From Bicyclus anynana (Eukaryota > Arthropoda > Insecta > Lepidoptera > Nymphalidae), in assembly GCF_947172395.1 (NCBI RefSeq), contig NC_069105.1, forward strand, positions 13,103,971-13,167,970: 64,000 bases of DNA. Reading direction: 5' to 3'. The translations under genes were made by a program, and so were the position numbers. Numbering within the stretch: position 1 is the stretch's first letter; each line of letters begins with the position of its first letter. A model generated the notes under the pieces. The model did not search any database. It worked only from the letters and a program-made list of their open reading frames with translations, and had not been told where the DNA came from. Below, piece after piece: positions 1 through 10,973 of this stretch.

Positions 1-1509
1 GAGTAAAGGAGATAACACGCCACCCTGAGGTACCCCGGCCGAAACATCACACCAAGATGAGAAAGAATCGTGAACGCGAATACGCTGTTTACGGCCATTG
101 AGGTAACTCCGAAACCAGTCAACCACCGATGGAGATATGTTAAGAGAGCATAATAAACCCAACAAAATGTCATAGTCAACAGTGTTAAAAGCATTACTAA
201 AATCTAGCAGAACTAAGACTGTGAGTTGTCTATTATCCATCGCCCAGCGGATATCATCAGTAACTTTTGCTAAAGCTGTGACCGTACTATGACCAGGGCG
301 AAAACCGGATTGAAAGGGACTTAGAATGGAATGCTTGCTAAGAAAAAGACTCAACTGTCGGAAAACCAATTTTTCAAGGACTTTTGACAGAAAAGGCAAA
401 ATTGAAATAGGTCGAAAGTCTGAGAAGGAATTAGGGGTAATTTTTTTAGGTAATGGAATAATTTGAGCACTCTTCCATGCCTCAGGAAATTTACTGGAGT
501 GGATGGAATAATTTAGGATATGGGTAAGAACTGGGATAACAATATCAATGATGGGAATGATCATATTACGGCTCACGTCATCAGAACCGACAGCATTTGA
601 GACGATCGATAAAATGCTCTTCTTAACATCACATTCAGTGAAAGACTCAAAGAAAAAGGGTAAATGATTAGGAGTTGAAGCAGAAGAAAGAATGTTAAGT
701 GTACGTTCTTTATCAATACTATCAATCGTATCGGAAGTAGCAAAATGTTTATTCAGATGTTCGATATCAATATTGATAGGATTATTAGGGGAAGATTTAC
801 CAACTCCAAGAGATTCTAGAAATTTCCAAGTTTTGGCAGAATTGCCATTTTCTACTGATTTAAAAATGTGGCGTCGTTGTGCATCTCTACATAATGTATT
901 ACAGCGATTCCGAGCCTTATGATATTTAAGACGATTCGCTTCAGAGTCAGTTGTTTTATATTTATATTTTGCAGAATTCTTTTTGTTCATATAAATTTTT
1001 ATATCATCAGAAAGCCAAGGAGCAGGTAGGTGTTTCATTTTAATCGGCCTTACCGGAGCATGCACGTCATAGAGCTGAGTTATTAGGGTATTAAATAAGT
1101 CTACCTTGCAATCAACTGAATCTGCATCTGCAATAACAGACCAATCCAAATTCGTAGCATCATCACAAAGGCGATTTTTATCAATTCCAGCAAAGTTACG
1201 CTGCAGAAGTATTCTCGATTTTGCCTTAGGAGGACGTAATTTATAGGAAAGATAAATCAAATCATGATACGAAAATGCTTCAGCTGGACATTGACCATGC
1301 TTGAAGACGAAATCAGGAGAAGACACAATAATAAGGTCAAGAAGAGATGGAGTACAACCAGGAGAATAATGTGTAGCAGTAAGTGGCAGGACAGATAAAC
1401 TACATGATTCAACTGCAGTCATTAACTTCTTACTGCGATAGTCATCTTTAATTAGGCATGTATTTAAATCCCCCAGAATTATGCTGTGACTATACAAGGG
1501 GACTACTTG
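1..1509 (-). CDS. Non-LTR retrotransposon (Jockey/CR1 group) EN-RT polyprotein, partial
   Basis: The minus strand is open for about 503 codons with no stop or frameshift and runs off the left edge. Going 5' to 3', it begins inside the apurinic-type endonuclease domain (GDLN at 1473-1462, SYHD at 1272-1261). A linker follows, then the reverse transcriptase fingers and palm: FRPISIL near 417-397, FQSGFRPGHST near 312-280, VLLDFSNAFNTVDYD near 216-169, and SAGVPQGGVLSPLL at 42-1. The YxDD active site would lie just outside the window. The product would nick DNA and copy its own RNA by target-primed reverse transcription. The 5' end is lost: the next upstream codon, 1512-1510, is a stop inside a Helitron scrap. 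An uninterrupted frame suggests a young insertion. The clade (Jockey, CR1 or Daphne) is not resolved. Confidence 0.9.
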
Positions 1510-1603
1510 TTAGGTAGCCCATTTATCGAGGAAGGCTCTAAGTTATACAGATTATCTCCATATTGCTACAGGAACGCAGGTGATACCGCGCGGTGTCAGC
1601 TAG
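1510..1603 (+). mobile_element. Helitron-like fragment, Hel-B, 3' half
   Basis: This matches the 3' part of the Hel-B copies at 15.7, 32.4 and 47.6 kb: TTAGGTAGCCCATTTATCGA, then the GCGCGGTGTCAGCTAG end. Its 5' half is missing at the junction with the LINE. Confidence 0.6.
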
Positions 1604-1783
1604 TACTATAAAGACGTAAAGATTGTGGTATTGTAAAGGGTAATCTTTGGTTTTACTGAACCGATTTTGAAAATTCGGTCACAACTAGAAAGCCACGTTA
1701 TTTGAGTATGTCACGAGCAATATTTTATCTCCATATTCTGACGGGGAAAGGAACTACGCCTGTGTAACCTCGGGGCTTTAGTT
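1604..1783 (+). mobile_element. Helitron-like fragment, Hel-C
   Basis: The segment resembles Hel-C copies at 24.3, 25.0 and 60.5 kb (ATAAAG start, CTGAACCGATTTTGAAAATT core, TATTTTATCTCCATATTC, then GGAACTACGC). It abuts the preceding Hel-B scrap, and its CTAG terminus has decayed. Confidence 0.5.
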
Positions 1784-2522
1784 ATTTATACTTTACTAAA
1801 ATTGTATTTAAGTATACTTAAATAATTGTAAGTATACTTTAATAAATATGAAATTAACGATTTAAAATATATATTAACGATTTAATATTTTAGTTTTAAA
1901 ATAAAGGAAAATGTTAATAAGATAGATATAACTAAGATAACATTTAAAAGTCCGATACTATACTAAAACCAAGCCAACGCTCATAAACCATTTATAGACT
2001 GCTCATTCCGAAATTGATGACATTGCAGAGAAAATATTTGCGTCATCAAAATACCTATAAAGTGACTTAACAGCTAAGAACGATTTTATTCCCCCATATT
2101 ATGTTTTTATTTATCACTATAATATAAACCCTATAATATTTTTATGCTATCTGTTTCGAACGTATAAAACCTCCTTTTTAACTCACTTTAAAGGAAGAGA
2201 AGTTTTGTATTTACGTGTATGTTTTTATATGTTTGCTGATTTGAAAGAGATTTTCAAGAATACCTTCGAGAAAAAACTTTATCAACGATAAAAGACTTCA
2301 GCTCTTAAAGATTCAGATCTTAAAGAATTATTAATTAGGTAAATACTACTCAAAGTTGAAATGAATCTTAGACGAATCTCAAGTCATTTGTTTTTAATTT
2401 ATAAAATGTTAAGTAATTTATTTCGAGTCAATTTGATTAAACTTTTTTATCTGAGTCTATACTTCCAATGTTAAAAATATGCATTTATTTAATTTCTTTA
2501 ATTATAAATATTGTTCTCATTA
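1784..2522. other. AT-rich unique-looking sequence
   Basis: Strongly AT-rich sequence with no ORF, tRNA-like box or terminal repeat that I can support. Confidence 0.5.
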
Positions 2523-2841
2523 GTCATTAGAAATGAGGAAATCCACAGAAGAACCAAAGTCACCGACATAGCTCGTGTCGCGAAGCTGAAGTGGCAATGA
2601 GCGGGGCACATAGTTCGAAGAGCCGATAGACGTTGGGGTCCCAAAGTGCTGGAATGGCGACTCCGCAATTTAAAGCGCAGTGTTGGTTGACCAGGTGGAC
2701 TGACATCAAGCGTGTCGCAGCCGGATTCACTGAATGCAGGCGGCTCAGTATCGTGATGTTTGGAAGTCCCTACAAAAGGTCTATGTCCTGCAGTGGACGC
2801 CCATCGGCTGATACGATGATGATGATGATGATGATGATGAT
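2523..2841 (+). mobile_element. RTE LINE, 5'-truncated 3' end (copy 1 of a tandem pair)
   Basis: It corresponds to the C-terminal end of the RTE ORF at 18.1 kb (from about residue 895 to the stop) plus the short 3' UTR and a (GAT)n tail. The region of WGPKVLEW is recognisable. Small deletions break the frame. 5' truncation is usual for target-primed insertion. Confidence 0.85.
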
Positions 2842-2893
2842 TCTTATTATTCATCCAATCCTTTAGTATAAACGTAGTCTCTATCACCGAGAA

Positions 2894-3159
2894 TAGCTCA
2901 ACATGTCGCGAAGCTGAAGTGCAATGGGCGGAGCACATAGTTCGAAGAGTCGATAGACGTTGGGGTCCCAAGGTGCTGGAATGGCGACTCCGCACTATAA
3001 AGCTCTGTGTTGGTCGACCCCCAGGTGGATTGACGACATCAAGCGAGATGCAGGGATTAGCTGGATGCAGGCGGCTCAGTATCGTGATGTTTGGAAGTCC
3101 CTACAAAAGGCCTAGTCCTGCAGTGGACGTCCATCGGCTGATACGATGATGTTGATGAT
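2894..3159 (+). mobile_element. RTE LINE 3' end (copy 2 of a tandem pair)
   Basis: A second, slightly shorter RTE tail from about residue 908 on, frameshifted. About 55 bp downstream of copy 1 (from TTATTATTCATC to CACCGAGAATA) recurs almost unchanged downstream of copy 2 (3160-3214). This points to duplication of tail plus flank. Confidence 0.8.
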
Positions 3160-3391
3160 TGTTATTATTCATCAAATCCTGTATTAGTATAAACGTAGTC
3201 TCTATCACCGAGAATACCTGTGCAGTACAATACAATTATGCCGTCTATTGCAGACAATACACGAAGCAGATTTTCGGCTTAGACCCGAGACTTCAATCAA
3301 CATTATGTTTATATTCGCTCAGAGTGTGAAATATGGAGAAAGAGATTTTAAACTAACTTTCATATTAATCCCCATCTTCATTCATTTCTTA

Positions 3392-3453
3392 TAATTCATA
3401 TATTCATTTTATTCATATATTCATTTTATTCATATATTCATTTTATTCATATA
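3392..3453. repeat. 18-bp minisatellite
   Basis: About 3.5 near-perfect copies of ATTCATATATTCATTTT with an 18-bp period. It is AT-only apart from one C per half unit. Confidence 0.85.
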
Positions 3454-3511
3454 ATAATTTATTACTTAGTTTCAAACGATTTTATTTTAAAGAAACTTGG
3501 TACGTGATCTT

Positions 3512-3646
3512 CAGTGGCGTGCACAAGGCTCTTAATTAGGGTATGCACTGTAGGTACAAAATGGAAAATTGCTCCTCCAAAACAGCTCCGTAATGAATGC
3601 TCGGGATATGCCTTGCGTTTATGCATCTATGAAGTGCACGCCACTG
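3512..3646. mobile_element. Fold-back MITE with 13-bp terminal inverted repeats
   Basis: It is bounded by CAGTGGCGTGCAC (3512-3524) and its exact reverse complement (3634-3646). At 135 bp with no coding capacity, it looks like a miniature inverted-repeat transposon. A nested TATGCACT motif follows the left end. Confidence 0.7.
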
Positions 3647-3748
3647 GTGATCTTTCGATTAACATTACATTAATGCTTGAAACTAACGTGTTCTCCAAGG
3701 CTTTCTTACTGATATTTTTTTGGAAGTAAGAAAAATTAAATATCACAT

Positions 3749-3832
3749 ATCCGACCCATGACTCGAACCTTAGGATCTCATGACACATAGCCCTTAGCCA
3801 TATAGACTATTCGCTGGACCAATGAGGCAGTA
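3749..3832 (-). mobile_element. SINE-4, tRNA-like head remnant
   Basis: Read on the minus strand, a B-box-like GGTTCGAGTCATGGG follows an A-box-like stretch about 50 bases earlier. No acceptor-stem pairing or mature tRNA fold is evident, so this is a SINE head and not a tRNA gene. Confidence 0.45.
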
Positions 3833-4630
3833 AAACATATTTTCTTTCTTTCTCTTAAAAATCAGAAAGACTATTTTTAGGGTTTCACAACCAATGTGGA
3901 AACATTTAAAAACATGGCTAATGACCACAATTTTGTAGTAGAGAAACCGTTTTTAGGTTTTCGTAGTTCACAAGGAACCGTTTCGTGGTTCAGAAACTTA
4001 ATATTAGAAAGTTGTTGTCAATCATCACATGAAGCAGCCCGACAAAAACGTAAAATAAAATCTTAAATAAAAAAAAATAGGGTACCTCACAACAATGTTA
4101 GTGGAAGTAATGGTTTTTTTTTTATCGTTTACCCCATAGTGCAGGATGCCGTTGAATAGGTTTTTAAAGAAATTGTCGACCAACCAACAATTATAACATA
4201 ATAAGGGTTTGATTCCTAAAACCTTAATATCCTCTTATTTAAACTAAAAATATACTTACTTCCTATATTATTTTTTAATTATGTTTAAAAATAATAATTA
4301 GGATATTGTTCCTCAGTGCTGTAACCAGAGATTCGCTTTTATAATGTTTTTGTTTTAATAACTTACGGTATTCAAAACTAAAAAAATCATAGATTTAAAG
4401 TAACGTAGCAGTTAATTTTTAAATATAATTAAATTTATAATAATAACATGTTTTACAAAATTAACTAAAAACAAAAATAAAAAATAAACGCGTACAAAAA
4501 AATTAACATAAATAGTTTACAAACGATTACGATATTACTTTAGTAACGCAAAATTCCATTACAAAGTAATTAAAAACAACAATTAAACCTTAAACTTAAC
4601 GTAATAAAGTCCAAATTAAAAAAAAACCCA
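3833..4630. other. AT-rich non-coding stretch
   Basis: Low-complexity AT-rich DNA with no ORF or terminal repeats. It ends at the CpG-rich patch described next, and if that patch is a first exon this stretch would be the start of its intron. Confidence 0.4.
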
Positions 4631-4635
4631 CTAAC

Positions 4636-4845
4636 CTTTATCGCAGTTCGATCGGCTGGACAAAACGAAACACTAAGCACTTTCACGAAAATTTCACGAC
4701 GTAAATAAAATTCGACACTATTTTCAAGCGACGAAGGGCCCGCGTAGCGACACGTAGCGCTCGTAGCGGAGCCTACGCGACACTGCTACGACGAAACGGT
4801 GCTAGCAACGATGCGCACGCTTGCTCCGGATCGGCGCGGTCGACT
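4636..4845 (-). promoter_or_regulatory. Candidate promoter and non-coding first exon
   Basis: This short patch is markedly richer in GC and CpG than its surroundings. On the minus strand an arthropod initiator-like TCAGT (A at 4845) is followed by about 210 bases of 5'-UTR-like sequence with several AGTG runs. It ends in AAAG/GTTAGT, a good splice donor, with the exon boundary at 4636. No downstream exon lies in the remaining 4.6 kb, so a coding exon would have to be outside the window. Seen: composition, initiator-like and donor-like motifs. Inferred: that they belong to a real transcript. A plus-strand or bidirectional promoter is also possible. Confidence 0.35.
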
Positions 4846-5705
4846 GATCTTATTGTCAATTCATTACGGCCTAAAATCGCATATTTTGTGCAATTTAACA
4901 CCTTGCAGCGATTGTTTAGGCTTGAAGCGCTGTTATGTGTGGAATTTTGATGCGTTATTTAGTAACGCTAACAAATTTTGTGTTTATTTTGTCTCTTAAT
5001 GTGAGTGTAGTAATTTCAAAAACAGAAATGTGATATTAAGTAATGTAAGGCCTTTTCTTAGTTATTGCTTATCAATTTGTTCAATTAAATTTTCAAGAAA
5101 TGGTTAAGAGTGTAGATTTTATACAAACATGGGCCAGTATTACAGTGACAAGAACCTTTGCTATTAATTATGTTGATACGCTAAAGCTTTCCTCTGATGA
5201 AAGAGTTTTTTAATTAATTTTGATAAGAGTGTCAAGTAAGAGTGGTTTGAAACATAAAAGCGTAACAAAGAAAGAATAATTTTTATTATTATTATTATTA
5301 TTATTTTTAGTGAGAAAGAATACATTAAGGAACTTAGGCTAACTTATCCTATTATCTATACAAATCATGCCCACGTGGAATGTGGCAAATATACTGGCTG
5401 CATTTCCGCGTTTATTAATTTATATTAGTTAAGTAACAGTATGGTTGGAAGCAATGAAATTTAAACAATGAAATAAATGAAATTTGTAGGACATAACCCT
5501 ACATAGAGAAGACATTATTGAGACCTTGACTTCTATTGGAATGTACCCTTGCGCATTATGAGTCTACGTTTGCGTCACCATCGCATATCTTCACGTACTA
5601 ATACTAGCATCGACTTCGGCTTCGTCTGGAAAGCTGCCTGACAAAAATAGAATTTTTAAATGTCGCTTACGCTGCAATAAGGTTTTTTTAGCCTTAATAC
5701 TAGTG
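4846..5705. other. Non-coding stretch with (ATT)n
   Basis: AT-rich DNA with an (ATT)n microsatellite near 5283-5309. No supported gene. Confidence 0.5.
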
Positions 5706-5933
5706 GGCTAATAGCCTAGTGGATATGACCTCTGCATGCATCTCCAACTTTTCAGTTGTGTGCATTTTAAGAAATTAAATATCACGTGTCTCAAACGATG
5801 AAAGAAAACATCGTGAGGAAACCTGCATACCAGAGAATTTTCTTAATTCTCTGCGTGTGTGAAGTCTGCCTCTCAATCTGACAGGAGACTCGAGGTCAGC
5901 AGTGAGCCGAATATGGGTTGATAACGACGATGA
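5706..5933 (+). mobile_element. SINE-1 (Metulj-like), internally deleted
   Basis: The A-box region (TAGCCTAGTGGATATGACCT) leads directly into CTCCAACTTTTCAGTTGTG with the B box lost. The conserved body, AGTGAGCCGAATATGGG and a decayed GATGA tail follow. A second gap removes the GGGCCAGCGTGGTGGAC block. Confidence 0.85.
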
Positions 5934-5958
5934 CTAATAAACATACAGGACAACCTGT

Positions 5959-6098
5959 AGGCTAATTCACTATCTTTGACGTATGCTAGTTGACAACGAA
6001 TTTGAGATTTTATGTAACAAATGACATCCGGTGCTTACTGGTGGATATCAAACAGTATATGACATTTTGACAATTGATTTGATGTTTTGGCCAGCTGA
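5959..6098 (+). mobile_element. MITE family J, truncated copy
   Basis: It starts AGGCTAATTCACTATCTTTG and contains AAATGACATCCGGTGCTTAC, both also found in the better preserved copy at 63.8 kb. The right terminus is missing. Confidence 0.55.
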
Positions 6099-6119
6099 TG
6101 TTTAAGTAATTCATCATTT

Positions 6120-6312
6120 ATAACCCTTTTTCCGCTCACTGTTGAGCTCGAGTCTTCTCTCAGAATGAGATGGGTAGTCTCTCAGAATAGTTCACCACGC
6201 TGGGCCAATGTGGTTTGACAGACTTACCACACATAGATAATAATTATGAAAAATCTCCAATATGTTAGTTTCCTAACGATGTTTTTTCTTCGCCGTTTTA
6301 GACACGTGATAT
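6120..6312 (-). mobile_element. SINE-1, 5'-truncated
   Basis: Reverse complement of the SINE-1 body from the GTGTCTAAAACGG block to the AGTGAGCGGAAA tail, with many substitutions. The tRNA-like head is absent. Confidence 0.75.
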
Positions 6313-6534
6313 TTAATTTCTTAAAGTTAACTAAGTATGTTAACTTAGTACCACTAACCATTTACATTTGTAATATCTGTGGCACTGCTAATGCGTACTC
6401 ACCTGTACCGCTCAGAAATGACGGCATAGTGCTCAGAGTTATTTTCTGTTATAGTAACAACCTTTTAAGCGTTATGCATGTTGGTTCATTTCACATGTTA
6501 TTTTTGTTCAAGAGCTTGTAGTTTAATAGGCTAC

Positions 6535-6787
6535 TTTTCATCTCGGAAAAATCCATGGTTCCCGAGGAATTTGTGAAAAATTTAATCCTAGCGGACGAAG
6601 TCGCGTGCGTCCGTAAGTAGGCTATATTTTGTCCCCCATATTCCTATGAAAACGGGAACTACGCGGGCCATCGGCTTCTATAATATAAAGTATGTGAGGT
6701 TGTTGTAATTTGTGAGTGTCATACGCCATATTTTGTCCCCATATTCTCACAGGAATGGGAACTACGTGGGTGAAATGCGTCAGCTAG
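6535..6787 (+). mobile_element. Helitron composite: Hel-A end followed by two Hel-C pieces
   Basis: A Hel-A 3' end (ATCCATGGTTCCCGAGG, then GCGGACGAAGTCGCG...CGTCCG, to about 6617) is followed by two partial Hel-C segments (GGCTATATTTTGTCCCC and CATATTTTGTCCCCATATT). The last ends GCGTCAGCTAG at 6787. It appears to be several insertions or a rearranged copy. Confidence 0.5.
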
Positions 6788-7084
6788 TACATAATAAAAC
6801 TGAGTTAGATCGAATAATAAAATGGATATATCGAACATGTCTAGGATTATAACAAGATTCTCTTTTTTTTTCAAGTAGAGACTTCATCTTTACCTTGTTA
6901 TCGATTCTCAGCCAATTAGCCGCTCTCAGATGAACGGCTATGCTCTCACCCCTTGCCGATAGGAATCTATGCCTCTTCTGAGTTTGCACGTTTTATGTCA
7001 GCCTGCATAATAAGGTCAAAATAGTAAAGGTTCAAAAATATCAAAAACTCTTTTTGGACCAAATTGATACATCCACTGCTGCAA

Positions 7085-7311
7085 ATTTGGCTGATGGGAG
7101 GCATCGGCCGTGGGTAGTTAACACCCTACCGGCAGAGACGTACCGCCAAGCGATTTAGCGTTCCGGTACGATACCGTGTAGAAACCAAAAGGGGTGTGGA
7201 TTTTCATCCTTCTCCTAACAAGTTAGCCCGCTTCCATCTTAGATTGCATCATCACTTACCATAAGGTGAGATTGTAGTCAAGGGCTTACTTGTAAAGAAA
7301 AAAAAAATGTG
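7085..7311 (+). mobile_element. SINE-2, 5'-truncated
   Basis: The SINE-2 body starts at GGCTGATGGGAGGC and runs through ACGTACCGCCAAGCGATTTA and CACTTACCATAAGGTGAGAT to an A-rich tail. The tRNA-like head is missing. Confidence 0.85.
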
Positions 7312-7539
7312 AACAGTCGTAAAATGAAATCTTGAAAAATATTTTTTTAGGGTACCTAGGGTACAACATAAAGTGATCCGTTTGTAAATTGTTAAGCTTT
7401 TAAGAGCTAATTTTAGGAACGCAAAAATAAAAAGATTTTTGTAGTTCTGTTTGAACGCCCATACAAATCTAAATCACTAAGCGACGACGTCAATCTTTCT
7501 GCACCAGCAGGGTCTGTATGTTCGTTTATATATAAATCA

Positions 7540-7810
7540 ACACGTTTCAAATACAAACAATTCTAACTAGGTGATACTTCTGTAATCCACTTTTCACAGA
7601 GCCGTCGACCGCGCACTCACTGTCCAGGGAATATGCCATCTGTCGCGTATAGAATTGAAACAAAATAAAACTGTCTGATATTTGTCAGCAACTCGCAAAG
7701 TGTCATAGGTTTTCAACTGAGGCTTATGCGCGGGCCACGGAAATTGAACGCTGATTGAAACGTCTCTGGAATTATAGCTATAAGAGTAAACAATATTTGT
7801 TATTATAATG
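7540..7810. other. Unique-looking sequence with a few CpGs
   Basis: No ORF or repeat relationship found. It contains CGTCGACCGCGCACTC near 7602 and leads into repeat K. Confidence 0.3.
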
Positions 7811-8166
7811 GTTATCGCCGCGTTGCAACGACTTGCGTACGGACGGCTTTAGTGTGCTCGTGGCGTTTGAGCCGTCAACATCTCTTGTTGTGTAATTCTT
7901 TATGGGTTACTTGGTATAGGCGGGAAGAGTGACTTGAGTGGAAAAGGGCAGTGTTTGTTAACAGTCAAAGGATCCTTTAACCCTACGCACAACGTTCACA
8001 AGTGTGTGACTTCACTTGAGGTCATTTTCAGCCATTCTAGAGTCTTATTTTGGTTACAGTTTGATTTGTTAATTAAGTTGTCCTGACAAATATTGTGAAT
8101 CATAACCTTTGTTTGACATTAGTTTTCTTATTTTTGTAATCACCTTTGAGTCTGCTAAAAGATAAT
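7811..8166 (+). repeat. Dispersed repeat K, copy 1
   Basis: About 355 bp recur at 30785-31129 in the same orientation with mostly point differences and a short internal gap. Both start GTTATCGC and end near GAGTCT(G/A)CTAAAAGAT. No terminal inverted repeat, ORF or tRNA box is evident. It could be a solo LTR, a SINE body or an old duplicated segment. Confidence 0.75.
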
Positions 8167-8507
8167 GGTTAAAAAAAAGAATAATAATGTTTAAAAATCA
8201 CGAAAGCTTGTGCCGACATAATTAACTAAGACTTGTTACAATCGAGATACGAAACTTTTCCAAACTATAACTGTCACCGAGAAAATGTTACTGAAAGGGG
8301 AACACTAATATTATATCATTTGAGCACATGCATGATGATTATAGCATAGAGATTAAAACGCTCGATTTTAACGCGCGTGAACTTTTGCTTTTATCGTGAA
8401 GCTCGTGGCCCGCGGATTAGGCATTTGAAGTTTGAATCCCAGGCAGGATACAGGCTTCGCTTGAATTAAAGTGGATTTCCATGTGCATTAATTCAAAAAT
8501 ATCCTAC

Positions 8508-8776
8508 ACCTAAAAAAACGCGAAAGTTTGTATGGATGTTTGGATGTATGTTAGGATGTTTGTTACTCTTTAACGCCGCTACTACTGAAGCGATTTGGCT
8601 GAAATTTGGAATGGAAATAGATTTATATAAATTTGGAATGGATTAACACATAGGCTTATTATACCGAAAAAATCCATGGTTTCCCGAGATTTGCGAAAAC
8701 TGATGATTTTGATACTATGAATGTTTGTTACTCGTTCACGCCTCGACTACTGAACCGAATTAGCTGAAATTTGATA
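8508..8776 (+). mobile_element. Helitron-like Hel-A with internal repetition
   Basis: AACGCGAAAGTTTGTATGGA, ACTACTGAAGCGATTTGGCT and ATCCATGGTTTCCCGAG are Hel-A signatures. The middle part (GTTTGTTACTCnTTnACGCC) occurs twice, as it does in the copy at 15.1 kb. The CTAG end is absent, replaced by an RTE fragment. Confidence 0.6.
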
Positions 8777-8885
8777 TTGGCGGGGCACATAGTTCGAAGA
8801 GCCGATGGACGTTGGGGTCCCACAGTGCTGGAATGGCGACCCCGCACTACAAAGCGCAGTGTTGGTAGATTATAAAACCAGGTGG
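8777..8885 (+). mobile_element. RTE LINE fragment
   Basis: It matches the RTE C-terminal codons for WAGHIVRRADGRWGP through KRSVG, then becomes unrelated sequence. The usual 3' UTR and GAT tail are missing. Confidence 0.8.
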
Positions 8886-9528
8886 ATTATAAAATATAAG
8901 ACAAATTATCGGTTAAAAAAAAAAATCTGTAATGTCATAGTCAAGTTAACCAAATGCTACTTAGTCTCAGACTAATTAGATAAAGACCTGCCTCGCAAGA
9001 CATTATTTTTCTGTCAACGTATATGATCAACGATCTTATGCGATTATAAACACTGTTTCTAAAGAATCGATGTTTCGTAGTTTACAATTGTGTCCGTCGG
9101 TTAAAAACCTCCGTAAAAATACCTTTTTGTGTAGTTATATGGTGTAAAAAACGAACAAAAACTCCTAGTTTAGTATAAAATATGTATGAAATCTAATCTA
9201 GTTTTCCTTAGAAAATGGCAGAAAATTTTGTTCGTGAATTTGGGTGCGATACTAGTCCTTATGTATTTAGTCTGAGTACTTAGGTGACAGTCACCTATCA
9301 AAGAAGTTTTACACCGCGATCCCAGAAGTGTACTAAGATAGTTTTTCCAAGTCAAGATAAAGTTCAAGTAACAACTTCCCCAACATCTGTGCAACGAGTC
9401 TATCCCAGTAAATGTGCTGCGAACCAGTGACTCGAATACGAGATCACTTTGGAATTTAAATTACGGATTCCTTTTCTGACACTATGTAAAGTTAAATAAC
9501 AAAACTGCTTACTACTTACTATATAAAA
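8886..9528. other. AT-rich stretch without supported features
   Basis: Only short open frames without protein-like character. A B-box-like GACTCGAATACGAGATC near 9430 is too weak to call. Confidence 0.4.
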
Positions 9529-9601
9529 GCCGTGAATAGCCGTGAATCCAGTCCGGGGCATGCGTCTATGACGTTTCAGTTATGTGCATTTTTATAAATT
9601 A
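9529..9601 (+). mobile_element. SINE-1 head fragment
   Basis: GCCGTGAATAGCC is joined directly to CCAGTCCGGGGCATGC and CAGTTATGTGCATTT. The centre of the tRNA-like head is deleted and the body is lost. Confidence 0.65.
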
Positions 9602-9848
9602 ACCCCTTACTTACTTACTTATTTTCGTGTAATGGAATGTATTTTTGTTAGTCTATGTCAAAAGTTAGTTGTCTGTTTATTTCAGTATTTGTACTGCGTG
9701 GTCGATAGTTTAAGTGGCGTCAAGAATTATCAATTTTATAATTGAAAAAAATACATTAAAGCGGTGAGTTGAAAATAGAGACTCTTCAAAGGAGCTGTTT
9801 TAATAATTATGAATATGAAATGAATGTGCTATTTACAAGCCGTTTAGA

Positions 9849-10167
9849 AGCCGTGATAGCCCAATGGATATGATCTCTGCTTCCGATTCCGGAGGCTGTG
9901 GGCTCGAATTCGGTTCCGGGGCATACAACTCCAACTTTTAGTTATGTGCATTTTAAGAAATTAAGCAGGTATCACGTGTCTCAAACGGTGAAGGAAAACA
10001 TTGTAAGGAAACCTGCGTACCAGAGAATTTTCTTAATTCTCTACGTGTGTGAACTCTGCCAATCCGCATTAGGCTAGCGTGGTGGACTAAGGCCTAATCC
10101 CTCTGATTCTCAGAGGAGACTCGTGCACAACAGTGAGCCGAATATGGGTTGTTAATGATGATGATGA
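9849..10167 (+). mobile_element. SINE-1, full-length
   Basis: The order is complete: a tRNA-like head with A box (TAGCCCAATGG) and B box (GGCTCGAATTC), the CTCCAACTTTTAGTTATGTG body, GAGAATTTTCTTAATTCTCT hairpin, AGCGTGGTGGAC, CAGTGAGCCGAATATGGG, and an ATGATGATGA tail. It would be transcribed by RNA polymerase III from the internal boxes and mobilised by a LINE. It encodes nothing. Confidence 0.9.
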
Positions 10168-10227
10168 CTTACTACATCTACTAACTACATTGGCATAATC
10201 GTTAACCTATGTTGTTATTTGTTATGA

Positions 10228-10345
10228 GGTCCTGGGTTCGATTACAGTGGTGCTAACATGCGACCAGTGAAGAGAACTATAGACATAATTTCGTCCAATG
10301 GCGTCGCAGTTGTCCTAGTTCTATCTCGCTCGTCCCAATGCAATG
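10228..10345 (+). mobile_element. SINE-4 head remnant
   Basis: GAGGTCCTGGGTTCGATTAC is a good tRNA B-box/T-arm match. A body with ACTATAGACATAATTTCGTC follows, but no A box is convincing. Confidence 0.35.
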
Positions 10346-10379
10346 AAAGAGATAATTAAAATTTTGTCTACTTCTCTTC

Positions 10380-10427
10380 ACAAGACTCGAGCTCAGAAGT
10401 GAACCGAATATGGGTTGATAATGATGG
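10380..10427 (+). mobile_element. SINE-1 3' tail fragment
   Basis: ACTCGAGCTCAGAAGTGAACC and ATATGGGTTGATAATGATGG are the last 45 bases of SINE-1. Confidence 0.7.
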
Positions 10428-10973
10428 GTATATATTTTCAGTATGGATTTAAAATCGATTCAGACGTTAGTTTAACGGGAAGTGCTTGCAAGTTTATTGG
10501 GCAACTGGTATTTATGTAGAAGACTATTTAACAAAAGATTTTCGCATTTAATATCACAATAAAAGTATTATACGAAGACAGGCAGATAATAAAAGTAAAT
10601 TTCCCCATATTTTACTGCAAAGCGTTGCAATTCAATATACCGCGGGGAAAATGAAAATTTTCAACGCTCTCGCACGCTAAAATAAACTTTATGTTTTACA
10701 CAGTAAGACTTGAATTTGTTTACACCGATATGAGTTTTGTAACAGTACCGAGTGACTCCTTTACAAGTACAATTTGTATTGTCACATTGAACAATAATTT
10801 CTGTAAAGTGGTTGCGGAATTTTATGATTTGCGTTATACATAGTTGGATTTTGTAACTTTGCTAATATGACCGTAGTGGAACATTGGATTGGCATTAAGC
10901 ACATAATTGTTGGCCCAGTCGTTTAGGTCAGAACTCAAAGTCAAAATACGTAAATTAATATAATCTACTATAT

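Noticed and set aside
2498..2995. Minus-strand frame of 165 codons with a His8 run
   Set aside because: It is antisense to two RTE tails; the histidines come from the (GAT)n tail.
7540..7810. CpG-containing stretch as a promoter
   Set aside because: CpG density is modest and no initiator plus splice donor arrangement was found.
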